A DNA stretch of 64,000 nucleotides from Mesorhizobium sp. WSM3862 (GCF_002294985.1 NZ_NSGE01000003.1:434001-498000); one strand, 5' to 3'. Shown: positions 36,885-45,691, numbered from the stretch's first letter. Numbers and translations: made by a program. The notes: a model not told the origin generated them from the sequence alone.

Positions 36885-37472
36885 ATGCGTATGTCTTGCT
36901 TTGATGCAATTGCGGACGGAAAGCTGTTACGTCCCTTTCCTGGAATTGCTCTAGGAGCGGTCGTTATCGGTCTTCTGGCGACGAGCGGCTTGGCACAGGC
37001 TTCGTCCATCGTCGTGCTCGGCGTGGCGACCTCGACGCCATCCGTCGTCAGGCTGGCCGCGATCGAGCCCGGCAAGGTTACACCGTCAGTTGTGGCGCTC
37101 GGCGAGCCGGTGCCAGCCGTCACCGATGAGAAAGTGGCCGCGATCCCGGAGAAATCCGGACAGAGGCACGCGCAGGCGCCGACGATCATTCGCGGCGGCA
37201 TCGTCGGCGGCGCTTCGGCGACGCCTGCGGCGACTGCCCCGGCCAAAGAGGCCGCGACACCGGCAAACGGCACCGCGCCCGCCGCCACGCATCCCAACGG
37301 TACGGCTGCGGCCACGCCCCCCAACGGCACGGCTCAGGCTGCCGCCAACGGCGATACCAAGGCTTCCGAGAACAACCCCGCCACGACGGCAACCGCGTCT
37401 GACGGCGAGACGCAACCGGAAGCCCAACCGGAAGCTGCCCCGACGCCGCCGCGGTTCAGCAAGGCGATGTAG
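36885..37472 (+). CDS. Hypothetical exported Ala/Pro/Thr-rich protein
   Basis: 195 aa, preceded by GGAGAG eight bases before ATG 36885. Hydrophobic stretch ALGAVVIGLLATSGLAQASS is a plausible signal peptide. The rest is low complexity, rich in Ala, Pro, Thr and Asn-Gly repeats (HPNGTAAATPPNGTAQ), likely disordered. The first 22 codons after MRM, CFDAIADGKLLRPFPGIAL, are encoded by a reverse copy of the 60-nt repeat S, so the present N-terminus derives from that element. No family recognised. Confidence 0.55.
   Translation: MRMSCFDAIADGKLLRPFPGIALGAVVIGLLATSGLAQASSIVVLGVATSTPSVVRLAAIEPGKVTPSVVALGEPVPAVTDEKVAAIPEKSGQRHAQAPTIIRGGIVGGASATPAATAPAKEAATPANGTAPAATHPNGTAAATPPNGTAQAAANGDTKASENNPATTATASDGETQPEAQPEAAPTPPRFSKAM
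36893..36952 (-). repeat. Short repeat family S, copy C (inside a coding N-terminus)
   Basis: Reverse orientation relative to A and B: TTGATGCAATTGCGGACGGA ... CTTTCCTGGAATTGCTCT. Unlike the others it lies inside an open frame, just after the start codon of the hypothetical protein. Confidence 0.75.
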
Positions 37473-37529
37473 GCGCGACGGCCTCCCGCGCCTTACGGAG
37501 CATGCAGCTTCCGACCGGCATTCTGGCTG

Positions 37530-39962
37530 TCAGCCGACGATTTTTGAAAAATCGGCGACCTGGGCGGTGGCGGCGCGGATGCGGGCAAGCAGGGCCAGGC
37601 GGTTGGCGCGCACGGCCTGGTCCTCATCATTCACGAGAACCCCTTCAAAGAATGAATCAACCGGTTCACGCAAGACGCTAAGCGTCAGCATGGCGGCGGA
37701 AAAATCTTCGTTTTGAATCGCTTGGCCGGCTTCCTTCTCGGCCTGATTCACCGCGGCCGACAGCTTCTTTTCCGCATCTTCGCGGAACAGCGCCGGCTCA
37801 ACTATCTCGGCGACCCGTGTTTTCTTCTTCTCCTCGGCAGCCAGGATGTTGGCGGCGCGCTTGGTACCGGCAAGCAGGTTCTTGCCATCCTCCGTGTCGA
37901 GGAACTTGCCCAGCGCCTCGACGCGGCGAACGATCTGCAGAAGGTCGTCGGACTGCGGCGTGATGACGGCGTCGATAAGATCGTATCGTGCACCGCTTTC
38001 GCGGAGATATACCTTGAGGCGGTCATGGAAGAAGCCGAGGAGATCCGAAATTTGTGCGGCATCGCTGGCGAAGCTCGCAAAGGCGTTGGCGAAGACCGAT
38101 GTCAGTCCGAGGCGAATGCGGTTCTCGATCAGGATCCGGACCACGCCGAGTGCAGCTCTTCTGAGCGCGAACGGATCCTTGCTGCCTGTCGGCTTTTCAT
38201 CGATCGCCCAGAAGCCTGTCAGCGTATCGAGCTTGTCGGCCAGCGCGACAGCAACCGACACCGGGTCGGTCGGCACCCGGTCGGACGGGCCTTGCGGCTT
38301 GTAGTGCTCCTCGGCGGCCGCGGCCACCGACGGATGCTCGCCCTGGAGCAGCGCATATTTGCAGCCCATGGCGCCCTGCAATTCCGGGAACTCGCCTACC
38401 ACCTCGGTCTGCAGGTCGGCCTTGGCGAGCACCGCGGCGCGGGCGACGAGCGCGGTAATCTCCCCCCTCGAGGGGGAGATGTCGCCAGAGGCGACAGAGG
38501 GAGTCGTCTCGCGTGGAGTGCCAACCTCTTCCCTCTTCGAAATGCCAGAATGCGTCGCACCAGCCGAAGCAACCCCCTCTGGCCTGCCGGCCATCTCCCC
38601 CTCAAGGGGGGAGATCGACTTCGCCACCGTCGGCGCCAATTCTTCGGCCAAGCGCTTGATGCGCGCCACGCGCTGCCCTTGTGTGCCAAGCTTGGCATGG
38701 AAGGTGACGTTGAGATGGTCAAGGCGCGCCATGCGCTGGTCGAGCGGCTTCTTCAGATCCAGCTCGAACTTCGCCGCCGAGTCTTGCAGCGTGCCGAGGT
38801 CGGGCAGATCGCCCTGGTCGGTCTTCCAGAAATAGAGCGCGTCTGAGAGACGCGCCCGCACCACCTTGCCATTGCCGTAGGCGATCTCTTTGCCACCGTC
38901 CTTCGCTTCGATATTGGCAACCAGGATGAAGCGATCGGAGAGTGGCGATTGGCCAATCTCCCCCCTTGAGGGGGAGATGCCCGGCAGGGCAGAGGGGGGC
39001 GCCTCGCGCTGAGAGGACGGCGGGACGGCACCCCCCTCTGTCGGCTTCGCCGACATCTCCCCCTCTAGCGGGGAGATCGGGCGCGACGTCACGAAGCATT
39101 TCTGATTGGCGCGAATGGTCAGGCGAATGACCTCGGCCGGGATGGTGAGAAAATCCTGCTCGAACTCGCCCATCAGCACGACCGGCCATTCGACCAGGCC
39201 GGAGACCTCTTCCAGCAGGCCCTCGTCCTCGACGAGGTCGAGGCCGTTGGCGAAGGCGACATTGCGGGCATCGGCCAGGATGATCTCCTTGCGCCGGTCG
39301 GCATCAAGCACGACCTTGGCCGCTTCGAGCTTCGCCACATAGTCGTCGAAGCGGCGCACGGTGATCGGGCCCGGTGCATGGAAGCGGTGGCCGTAGGTGA
39401 CGTTGCCGGAGCGGATGCCGTCGATCTCGAAATCGACCACCACCGGCTCCTCGGTCTCCGGGCCGAAGGTGCAGACGATCGATTGCAGCGGCCGCACCCA
39501 GCGCAGCGAGCCGGGCTTGGCCGAGGCCGCGCCCCAGCGCATCGATTTCGGCCAGGGAAAGTTCTTGATGATGCCCGGCACCAGCTCGGCGATGATCTCT
39601 TCCGCCGCCCTGCCCGGCTTCGAGATGTGGGCGACGTAGAAGTCGCCCTTCTTGGGATCGGAATGGACATGCGCCTCGGCGATCGACGAAAGGCCGGCCT
39701 TGCGCAGAAAACCCTGCACCGCCTGGTCGGGCGCGGTGGTCGAGGGGCCCTTGATCTCCTCGCGAATGTCCTTCGAGCGCGCCGTCAGCCCGCGCACGTC
39801 CAGCGCCAGGCGGCGCGGCGTCCAGTATTCGCGCGCCGCCTCATAGGTCAGACCCGCCTCGACCAAGCCGTCGGTCAGCATCTTGCGAAGATCGCCGGCC
39901 GCCTTGCGCTGCATGCGCGCGGGGATTTCTTCCGAGCGGAGTTCTAGGAGTAGGTCAGGCAT
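37530..39962 (-). CDS. glyS: Glycyl-tRNA synthetase beta subunit with two repeat-derived insertions
   Basis: 810 aa, longer than the usual about 690-710 of the bacterial beta subunit, which forms the alpha2beta2 GlyRS with GlyQ. Normal segments: [83 protein letters not shown] and [19 protein letters not shown]. Two inserts interrupt it: residues about 296-336 and about 450-502, each starting ISPLEGEM and ending ISPSRGEI, encoded by palindromic elements R3 and R2. Both keep frame. AAGGAG lies seven bases before the ATG. The alpha-subunit gene is separated by a DUF559 gene. Confidence 0.95.
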   Translation of the reverse strand: MPDLLLELRSEEIPARMQRKAAGDLRKMLTDGLVEAGLTYEAAREYWTPRRLALDVRGLTARSKDIREEIKGPSTTAPDQAVQGFLRKAGLSSIAEAHVHSDPKKGDFYVAHISKPGRAAEEIIAELVPGIIKNFPWPKSMRWGAASAKPGSLRWVRPLQSIVCTFGPETEEPVVVDFEIDGIRSGNVTYGHRFHAPGPITVRRFDDYVAKLEAAKVVLDADRRKEIILADARNVAFANGLDLVEDEGLLEEVSGLVEWPVVLMGEFEQDFLTIPAEVIRLTIRANQKCFVTSRPISPLEGEMSAKPTEGGAVPPSSQREAPPSALPGISPSRGEIGQSPLSDRFILVANIEAKDGGKEIAYGNGKVVRARLSDALYFWKTDQGDLPDLGTLQDSAAKFELDLKKPLDQRMARLDHLNVTFHAKLGTQGQRVARIKRLAEELAPTVAKSISPLEGEMAGRPEGVASAGATHSGISKREEVGTPRETTPSVASGDISPSRGEITALVARAAVLAKADLQTEVVGEFPELQGAMGCKYALLQGEHPSVAAAAEEHYKPQGPSDRVPTDPVSVAVALADKLDTLTGFWAIDEKPTGSKDPFALRRAALGVVRILIENRIRLGLTSVFANAFASFASDAAQISDLLGFFHDRLKVYLRESGARYDLIDAVITPQSDDLLQIVRRVEALGKFLDTEDGKNLLAGTKRAANILAAEEKKKTRVAEIVEPALFREDAEKKLSAAVNQAEKEAGQAIQNEDFSAAMLTLSVLREPVDSFFEGVLVNDEDQAVRANRLALLARIRAATAQVADFSKIVG
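38458..38615. repeat. Palindromic element R2 inside glyS
   Basis: 158 nt. Each end is a 23-nt near-perfect palindrome of the form ATCTCCCCC-TCNA-GGGGGAGAT (38458-38480 and 38593-38615). Read in the glyS frame it contains no stop and encodes [15 protein letters not shown] ... DISPSRGEI. Confidence 0.9.
38956..39077. repeat. Palindromic element R3 inside glyS
   Basis: 122 nt with the same end palindromes (38956-38978 and 39055-39077) and an inner hairpin GTCGGC-TTC-GCCGAC. Encodes [15 protein letters not shown] ... GISPSRGEI in the glyS frame. Between conserved IRANQKCFV and [10 protein letters not shown] blocks. Confidence 0.9.
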
Positions 39963-39975
39963 CAGTTAGCTCCTT

Positions 39976-40040
39976 ACCCTCCCCTTGATGGGGAGGGTCG
40001 GCGCGCAGCGCCGGGGTGGGGTGGCGGCGTTTCAGCCGCC
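39976..40040. repeat. Half-element downstream of the DUF559 gene
   Basis: Palindrome ACCCTCCCC-TTGAT-GGGGAGGGT (39976-39998), then hairpin CGGCGC-GCA-GCGCCG (39999-40013) and GGCGGC-GTTTCA-GCCGCC (40023-40038). It supplies the final codons and stop of the DUF559 gene and lies next to the glyS SD. Confidence 0.75.
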
Positions 40041-40433
40041 AGCACCTTCGGCACCATCGCGCAGACCAAGGTGTGATTTTCGTTCTTCCACAGCCGCATA
40101 GATTGTATCGAGAACGGAATCCAGTTCGTTTTTTATCTCGTGGTTCCAGAAGCGGACGACGCGATAGCCCTGGCTCTCAAACCATCTCGTTCGGGCTGCA
40201 TCATGGCACTGCTGGCCATCAAAGCCATGTTGGAAGCAATCCACCTCGATGATCAGCTTCAGCCGATGGGAGATAAAGTCAGGATAGTAACCGCCAACCG
40301 ACGCTTGTCGACGAAAGTGCGTTCCTTCGACCGGAATACGCCAGAGGTGCCGCCACAGCCTGCGTTCCTCCTCGGTCATTGCCGCGCGCAGCCTTCGTGC
40401 GGACTGCAGCTTGAACCGATCAAGTTTTGGCAT
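40032..40433 (-). CDS. DUF559 (Vsr/restriction-endonuclease-like) protein
   Basis: 133-aa PD-(D/E)xK-fold protein of the DUF559 family, related to very-short-patch-repair endonucleases. Seen: MTEEERRLWRHLWR, FRRQASVGGYYPDFISHRLK with the motif Asp, LIIEVDCFQHG (family consensus IELDGGQH) and ESQGYRVVRFWNHEI. It is a predicted DNA nuclease, not demonstrated. It interrupts the glyQ-glyS order, and both its flanks are half palindromic elements; the 3' flank even encodes the last residues. ATG 40433 (MPKLDRF) is chosen; no good SD, the frame open upstream is repeat sequence. Confidence 0.8.
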   Translation of the reverse strand: MPKLDRFKLQSARRLRAAMTEEERRLWRHLWRIPVEGTHFRRQASVGGYYPDFISHRLKLIIEVDCFQHGFDGQQCHDAARTRWFESQGYRVVRFWNHEIKNELDSVLDTIYAAVEERKSHLGLRDGAEGAGG

Positions 40434-40451
40434 AGGGAAGCGCCCGTCACC

Positions 40452-40495
40452 CCCACCCGCCGCTTCGAGGCGACCTCCCCCATCAAGGGGGAGGT
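40452..40495. repeat. Half-element upstream of the DUF559 gene
   Basis: Contains CCCCCACCCGCC, the hairpin-like CGCCGCTTCGAGGCG, and the terminal palindrome ACCTCCCCC-ATCAA-GGGGGAGGT (40473-40495). Mirrors the half-element on the other side of the gene (CCGGGGTGGGGTGG), so together they look like one palindromic element opened by the gene. Confidence 0.7.
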
Positions 40496-40686
40496 AGAGG
40501 GCGCATAGCAACTCGGCTCGCGCCTGTCACCCTGCCTGCCGGTCGGCAGTTCGAGCTATTTCAGGAAATTTTCAGTTCTTTGTCGGGACGACGCGAGCCC
40601 ACCCGTCATAAGAACAGACACCCCATGAACCAAACGCAGTGCTGAAGCGACCAACGCTCAGACGGAGAACTATTGGCTGAACGATC

Positions 40687-40869
40687 ATGAAGACGGCATC
40701 GAGAACCCTGCAGGTCCTGGCACTGAGCGCCTGCTTCGCCGCCCAGATGCATGGCACATTCTCGATGCCGGGCGTGCGACAGGCACTGCGCACGATCGAT
40801 GCCGCGACAGTCCAGATCACGTTGCCGATGGCAGCCGCCGCCGAGATCGCCAGCGTGACTTTGGGCTAA
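40687..40869 (+). CDS. Small hypothetical protein, possibly exported
   Basis: 60 aa, [20 protein letters not shown] ... ASVTLG. The third codon positions are GC-rich as in real genes here and the N-terminus resembles a short signal peptide or membrane anchor. No clear ribosome binding site precedes ATG 40687. Its stop overlaps the glyQ stop tail-to-tail by a few bases. Competing open frames on the minus strand of the same interval look worse. Listed as tentative. Confidence 0.35.
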   Translation: MKTASRTLQVLALSACFAAQMHGTFSMPGVRQALRTIDAATVQITLPMAAAAEIASVTLG

Positions 40870-41810
40870 GTCGCCAGGCCGCCCGCGCGCGTCTGCAGGA
40901 ACGCCTCTCCGCAAGCCTTGGCAAGGTTGCGCACGCGCAGAATGTAGCTCTGGCGCTCGGTCACGGAAATCACGCCGCGGGCGTCAAGCAGATTGAAGAC
41001 GTGGCTGGCCTTGATGCACTGGTCATAGGCGGGGAAAACCAGACGGTGCATCGACGAATTGTCGTTCGACGCCGGCGCGCCGGCGGCGAGCAGCGCCTTG
41101 CACTCGGCTTCGGCGTCCTCGAAATGCCGAAGCAGCATCGCCGTGTTGGCGAATTCGAAGTTGTGGCGCGAATATTCCTGCTCGGCCTGCAGGAACACGT
41201 CGCCATAGGTGACCTTCTCAGGCCCCTCGCGGCCGTTGAAATTCAAGTCATAGACATTGTCGACGCCCTGCACATACATGGCGAGGCGCTCGAGCCCATA
41301 GGTGAGCTCGCCCGCCACCGGCGCGCATTCGATGCCGCAGACCTGCTGGAAATAGGTGAACTGCGACACTTCCATGCCGTCGCACCAGCACTCCCAGCCG
41401 AGGCCCCAGGCACCCAGCGTCGGGCTTTCCCAATCGTCCTCGACGAAGCGGATGTCATGCAGCAGCGGATCGACGCCGATGGCTTCCAGCGATCCGAGAT
41501 AGAGCTCCTGCAGGTTCGGCGGGTTCGGCTTCAGGATCACCTGATATTGATAGTAATGCTGCAGCCGGTTCGGGTTCTCGCCGTAGCGGCCGTCCTTCGG
41601 CCGGCGCGACGGCTGCACGTAAGCCGCGTTCCAGCGCAACGGGCCGAGCGCGCGCAAAGTGGTGGCGGGGTGGAAGGTGCCGGCGCCGACTTCCATGTCG
41701 TAGGGCTGCAGGATGACGCAGCCGTAAGCTGCCCAGTAGTTGTGCAAGGTCAGGATCAGCCCCTGGAAGGAGCGGCTGGGATGCATGTGGGCAGGGATCT
41801 CGACGGTCAC
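40866..41810 (-). CDS. glyQ: Glycyl-tRNA synthetase alpha subunit
   Basis: 314-aa class II aminoacyl-tRNA synthetase subunit holding the glycine/ATP site. Sequence is canonical: [73 protein letters not shown] and [23 protein letters not shown] 41810 (VTVEIPAHM) is taken as start: it has GAGG five bases upstream and this N-terminus is typical for Rhizobiales. glyS lies 0.9 kb downstream, with a DUF559 gene in between, instead of adjacent. Confidence 0.97.
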   Translation of the reverse strand: MTVEIPAHMHPSRSFQGLILTLHNYWAAYGCVILQPYDMEVGAGTFHPATTLRALGPLRWNAAYVQPSRRPKDGRYGENPNRLQHYYQYQVILKPNPPNLQELYLGSLEAIGVDPLLHDIRFVEDDWESPTLGAWGLGWECWCDGMEVSQFTYFQQVCGIECAPVAGELTYGLERLAMYVQGVDNVYDLNFNGREGPEKVTYGDVFLQAEQEYSRHNFEFANTAMLLRHFEDAEAECKALLAAGAPASNDNSSMHRLVFPAYDQCIKASHVFNLLDARGVISVTERQSYILRVRNLAKACGEAFLQTRAGGLAT

Positions 41811-41982
41811 GGCGGCCTCGGAAAGCGCTGGGAGTGGGCTTTCCCTAGTTGCCGGGCCGGCAAGCGTCAAGGCACGGCGCCGCATCGAGGAGAGGTTGAA
41901 CGCTTTGCCGGCGGCTGGCCCATTGAAGGCCGCTCACGCGGGCCGTTTGCTTCGGTGAGCCGCAACGACAAAGGTTCCCGCC

Positions 41983-42444
41983 ATGCCTGGTCAACTCACT
42001 GTCCGCCCCGTCACCCAGCAGGACTACGAGCAGTGGCTGCCGCTCTGGGACGGCTACAACGAATTCTACGGCCGCTCGGGCGAGACCGCGCTTGCCGGCG
42101 AGATCACCCAGATGACCTGGTCGCGCTTCTTCGACGCTTACGAGCCGGTGCATGCTCTGGTGGCCGAGCGCGACGGCAAGCTTCTCGGCCTCGTCCATTA
42201 TCTCTACCACCGCTCGACCACGGCGATCGCGCCGAACTGCTATCTGCAGGATCTCTTCACCTCACAAGCCGCGCGCGGCCAAGGCGTCGGCCGGGCGCTG
42301 ATCGAAGGCGTTTACGAGCGCGCCAAAGCCGCGGGCTCGGGTCGCGTCTACTGGCTGACGCATGAGACCAACCACACCGCCATGCAGCTCTATGACAGGA
42401 TCGGCGAGCGCTCGGGGTTCGTCGTCTACCGCAAGATGTTTTGA
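41983..42444 (+). CDS. GNAT family N-acetyltransferase
   Basis: 153 aa. Acetyl-CoA-binding motif A reads LQDLFTSQAARGQGVGRALI, followed by YERAKAAGSGRVYWLTHETN and MQLYDRIGERSGFVVYRK. The VYWLTHETN.TAMQLYD pattern is common in small acetyltransferases acting on amines or amino acids; substrate unknown. Preceded by a 170-bp gap from glyQ (divergent). A strong hairpin follows eight bases after its stop. Confidence 0.88.
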   Translation: MPGQLTVRPVTQQDYEQWLPLWDGYNEFYGRSGETALAGEITQMTWSRFFDAYEPVHALVAERDGKLLGLVHYLYHRSTTAIAPNCYLQDLFTSQAARGQGVGRALIEGVYERAKAAGSGRVYWLTHETNHTAMQLYDRIGERSGFVVYRKMF

Positions 42445-42451
42445 AAACGTT

Positions 42452-42473
42452 GCGGGGCCCAAAAGGGCCCCGC
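42452..42473. terminator. Perfect 9-bp hairpin between convergent genes
   Basis: GCGGGGCCC-AAAA-GGGCCCCGC, eight bases after the acetyltransferase stop and 22 before the end of the convergent TPR gene. Very stable and correctly placed to terminate from both sides, though no long T tract is present. Confidence 0.65.
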
Positions 42474-42494
42474 CAAACTGCAGAATTGTGCGCC

Positions 42495-44270
42495 TCAGCC
42501 CTTCGGCGCCGCGGGCGGGACCGGTTTCACCTTCGGCGTTTCCTGCGCCGTGTTGGACTCGATCGGCGGCAGGCCCTTCAGCAGCTTCTGCTGCAAGGTG
42601 GCGAGCACATCCGGGTCCGGCTTCAGGTCGCGTGCCTGGGTCCACTGGAAGGTCGCTTCCAGCTTGCGGCCGACGCGCCAATAGGCGTCGCCCAGATGGT
42701 CATTGAGAACCGGATCCTCGGGCTTCAGCGATACGGCGCGCTCCATTTCGCGCACGGCGTCGTCGAAGCGGCCGAGGCGGTAATAGGCCCAGCCAAGCGA
42801 GTCGACGATGTAGCCGTCGCTTGGCCTGAGATCCACGGCCTTCTGGATCATCGCCAGGCCTTCCTTGAGGTTCATGTTCATGTCGACCCAGGAATAGCCG
42901 AGATAGTTCAGAACCTGCGGCTGGTCGGGCTGCAGCTCCAGAGCCTTGCGGAAATTGGGCTCGGCCTTCGGCCATTCCTTCAGCCGCTCATAGGCGATGC
43001 CGCGCTGGTAGAAGATGTTCCAGTTGGCGGCGGTCGGCGTCTTCAGCTGTTCGACCGCCTTGTCGTAGAGATTGGCAGCCGAACGGTAGTCCTCCTTCGA
43101 GGAGTAGACGCCGCCAAGCGCCAGGTAGCCGCGCATGTCGGTCGGGTGCGCATCGACATAGCCCTTGAGATGCGCGATGGCTTCGTCGTGACGGTCGATG
43201 TCGGCAAGGTTCAGGCCAAGCTGCAGCTCAGAAAGCTCCTTCAATGGCGAGGAGGCCGGAATACGCCGATAGAGCGCGATCGCGCCTTCGCCGTCCTTCA
43301 GCTGCTCGGCGACGGCGGCGAGCTGCACGAGGGCGGCGTCGCTGTCCGGCTTCAGCGCCAGCGCATATTGCAGATAGAGCCTCACGAAAGGCTCGCCGCC
43401 GCCACGGTTGAGCGCGGTGGCGAGGTCGAGCAGGATTTCCGAGGCCCCGTCGGCCGGGGTAGCGACCAGGGGCTCGATCTTGTCGCCCTTGCTGATCCTG
43501 TCGCGCAGCGTGGTGATTTCGAGCTTGCCAGGCGCGAAGGCTTCGGCCTGGTTCAGCACCGCCATCGCCTTTGTCTTGTCGCCCTTGCGGGCGAGGAACG
43601 AGGCATAGGCCTGGGCATTGCGCATCCACGTCTCGGGCGCGGAGCCGCCGGCGGCGGTATCGGCCAGGGTGGCGGCGTAGATCTCATCGGCCTTGGGGGA
43701 AAGGCCGGCGGCGTCGGCGATGAGGGCGCGATGGAAGGACTTGAACAGGCCGAACCAGTCCGGCCCCTTCAGCTTATCGATCGAAGCCATCGCCTCGGAG
43801 GCATCGCCCGCGCCTTCCTTGGCCCAACCGTCCATGACGCCGGAGAGCAGCCGGTCGAGATCGGATTCGAGCGACAGCTTAAGCCAGTACTGAGCCTTGG
43901 CGTAGTCCTTCTTGTGGAAGGAATCGACCGCAAGCGCCAGACGCGAGAAGCGCTCGACATCGGGAACTTCCTTGAGCTTGTCGGCATAGACCAGCGATTC
44001 CTCGAAGCGGCCCTGGGCGACCAGCGCCAGCATGAGGCTCTGCTGCAGCTCGGTGTCATTGGGGGCAAAGGCCAGCGCCTGCTTGTAATAGGCGATGGCA
44101 TTGTCGAGATCGTTGTCGCTTTCGGCAATATGGGCGGCAAGATAGGCGCCCGAAAAGGACGTGATCTGGACCGGTTGGGAGTTTTCCTTGGCATGGGCAG
44201 GCAGCACCGACAGCGCCACACCCGTTAAAAATGCCAGCCTCGTCAGCCAGCGCGCACGTCCTTGCCGCAT
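42495..44270 (-). CDS. Exported tetratricopeptide-repeat protein
   Basis: 591 aa. Signal peptide about residues 1-28 (RWLTRLAFLTGVALSVLPAHA). At least eight TPR units follow, for example IAYYKQALAFAPNDTELQQS, GYLALGGVYSSKEDYRSAAN, NFRKALELQPDQPQVLNYLG and MNLKEGLAMIQKAVDLRPSD; the C-terminus is Pro-rich. Such large rhizobial TPR proteins are periplasmic or outer-membrane-associated scaffolds. ATG 44270 has AAGGGA upstream; the frame upstream of it is not homologous in style. Monocistronic. Confidence 0.88.
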   Translation of the reverse strand: MRQGRARWLTRLAFLTGVALSVLPAHAKENSQPVQITSFSGAYLAAHIAESDNDLDNAIAYYKQALAFAPNDTELQQSLMLALVAQGRFEESLVYADKLKEVPDVERFSRLALAVDSFHKKDYAKAQYWLKLSLESDLDRLLSGVMDGWAKEGAGDASEAMASIDKLKGPDWFGLFKSFHRALIADAAGLSPKADEIYAATLADTAAGGSAPETWMRNAQAYASFLARKGDKTKAMAVLNQAEAFAPGKLEITTLRDRISKGDKIEPLVATPADGASEILLDLATALNRGGGEPFVRLYLQYALALKPDSDAALVQLAAVAEQLKDGEGAIALYRRIPASSPLKELSELQLGLNLADIDRHDEAIAHLKGYVDAHPTDMRGYLALGGVYSSKEDYRSAANLYDKAVEQLKTPTAANWNIFYQRGIAYERLKEWPKAEPNFRKALELQPDQPQVLNYLGYSWVDMNMNLKEGLAMIQKAVDLRPSDGYIVDSLGWAYYRLGRFDDAVREMERAVSLKPEDPVLNDHLGDAYWRVGRKLEATFQWTQARDLKPDPDVLATLQQKLLKGLPPIESNTAQETPKVKPVPPAAPKG

Positions 44271-44457
44271 TGTATCCCTTTCAGCCAGACGCGATCCCCC
44301 CTTGGCGGACCGCCCACAGAGTCGATGTTTTCCCGACAAAGCATGGCCTTTTTGGGGTCAGGCTTCAATCCGCAGCGAATCACAATGCAATCATCGGCTT
44401 AAAAAATACGGCGTGCGTCCAAAAAAATCCGGCGCGGGAAGCCGCAGACAGCGCCGC

Positions 44458-44874
44458 CTAAAGACGCGTATCTTGGAATCCGCTGAGGGCAACCGCGCTG
44501 CACAGGTTGGACCATTCGCAGCCCGAGCACGCCTGACGCGTCAGGCCGGAGGAAAACGCCTTGCGCATCGGCGCCAGGCTAGAGGCATCCAACACGAGCC
44601 GGTCGCCGGCCTGGACGGACCGGCCGAGGAGAGCGCCGACGTCGCGCGCCGCGAGCCCGTCGCGCTCGGCGGCGCCTTCGCCCAGGCAGTGCGGCTCGGG
44701 CTCGACCAGCATCGGGGTGCAGATGTCGTCCGGCCCCGACACGATCAGGACCGCCTCGCCGTCGCCCAGCCGCTTCACCACCTTGTCGTAATTGGCGGTG
44801 AAGGCGGGCGAGTAGCCTTTGCCGACATAGGTCAGCAGGCAGAGCAGATGATGGGCGCGCAGCCTGACGGTCAT
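44458..44874 (-). CDS. DUF1284 family protein, cysteine-rich
   Basis: 138 aa. Begins TVRLRAHHLLCLLTYVGKGY, the signature of DUF1284. Eight cysteines are present, including CTPMLVEPEPHC and the clustered CSGCEWSNLC, which suggests a metal or Fe-S centre. Function unknown. Its ATG overlaps the bioY stop (ATGA), so it is translationally coupled to the biotin transporter and should share BioR control. Confidence 0.85.
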   Translation of the reverse strand: MTVRLRAHHLLCLLTYVGKGYSPAFTANYDKVVKRLGDGEAVLIVSGPDDICTPMLVEPEPHCLGEGAAERDGLAARDVGALLGRSVQAGDRLVLDASSLAPMRKAFSSGLTRQACSGCEWSNLCSAVALSGFQDTRL

Positions 44875-45479
44875 TGCGTCTTTGACGAGCGGTCGCGCGG
44901 TTCGGCCCGATAGGTGGAAAAGAGCTTCAGCGTTGCGGCGCCCAGCGCCGACTTCAGGAGGCCGCCGACAATGAAGGGCAGGAAGCCGAAGGTGATGGCC
45001 TTCTCGGCGCCGATCATGGCGGCAAGCCAGGCCGTGCCGAGAACCAGGCACAGAAGATTGCCGATGAGCATGGCGGCGAAGGCAAGCATCACCCGATTGC
45101 CGTTCCAGCCGCGCTCGGCCAGCCAGCCGACGATCGCACCGACGATCGGGAAGGAGAAGAGATAGCCGCCGGTCGGGCCCATAAAATGCTGCACGCCGGC
45201 CGCACCGCCGGCCAGAACCGGGAAGCCGGCGGCACCCTCGACAAGCCAGGCCGTGATGGTCAGCGCGCCGAAGCGCCAGCCATAGAGCGCACCGACCAGC
45301 GTCACCGCGAAGGTCTGCATGGTCACCGGAACCGGCACCATCGGCACCTCGATGTAGGACGACAGCGCCAGGAACAGCGAGCCGAGGACGACGGCGCCGA
45401 ACTGCCAGGCAACGGAGCGGCTGTGCAGTTGGAGCGGGCTGAAGGAAGACTGGCGGGTCGAAACGGCGATGTTTGTCAC
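44871..45479 (-). CDS. bioY: Biotin transporter BioY
   Basis: 202-aa S-component of the ECF-type biotin importer, six membrane segments. Family core: SYIEVPMVPVPVTMQTFAVT, LVGALYGWRFGALTI, AAGFPVLAGGAAGVQHFMGP and TGGYLFSFPIVGAIVGWLAE. bioM/bioN are not adjacent, as in many rhizobia where BioY works alone or with shared modules. The GTG at 45479 is chosen because homology begins there. A BioR box overlaps the promoter 30 bases upstream, implying repression by biotin sufficiency. Confidence 0.93.
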   Translation of the reverse strand: MTNIAVSTRQSSFSPLQLHSRSVAWQFGAVVLGSLFLALSSYIEVPMVPVPVTMQTFAVTLVGALYGWRFGALTITAWLVEGAAGFPVLAGGAAGVQHFMGPTGGYLFSFPIVGAIVGWLAERGWNGNRVMLAFAAMLIGNLLCLVLGTAWLAAMIGAEKAITFGFLPFIVGGLLKSALGAATLKLFSTYRAEPRDRSSKTQ

Positions 45480-45507
45480 GGTGAGGTGGTCCCTGGTTGA
45501 GTTGAAA

Positions 45508-45517
45508 TTATAGATAA
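45508..45517. promoter_or_regulatory. BioR box of bioY
   Basis: TTATAGATAA (complement TTATCTATAA), matching the BioR consensus known for alphaproteobacteria. In the direction of bioY the box contains TATAAT when extended by one base, so it covers the likely -10 element. Confidence 0.8.
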
Positions 45518-45691
45518 TTCCTGCAATCGATCTATTATCGAATCCACATTTTTGCGGAGATGGCAAGCGCTGCCTTGCGGAGGCAGATCGCAGGAGCAAT
45601 GAGGCTCAGCCATTCACCGGGCATTGGGGCACCCAAACCGACATTTGACTGCTACGGAGCGCAGAAAGGCAGCTGTGTCTGTGTTCTCGCG

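Noticed and set aside
40572..40914. Two minus-strand frames between the DUF559 gene and glyQ
   Set aside because: No SD, unusual residue composition, mutually overlapping; the plus-strand 60-aa frame is only slightly better and listed as tentative.
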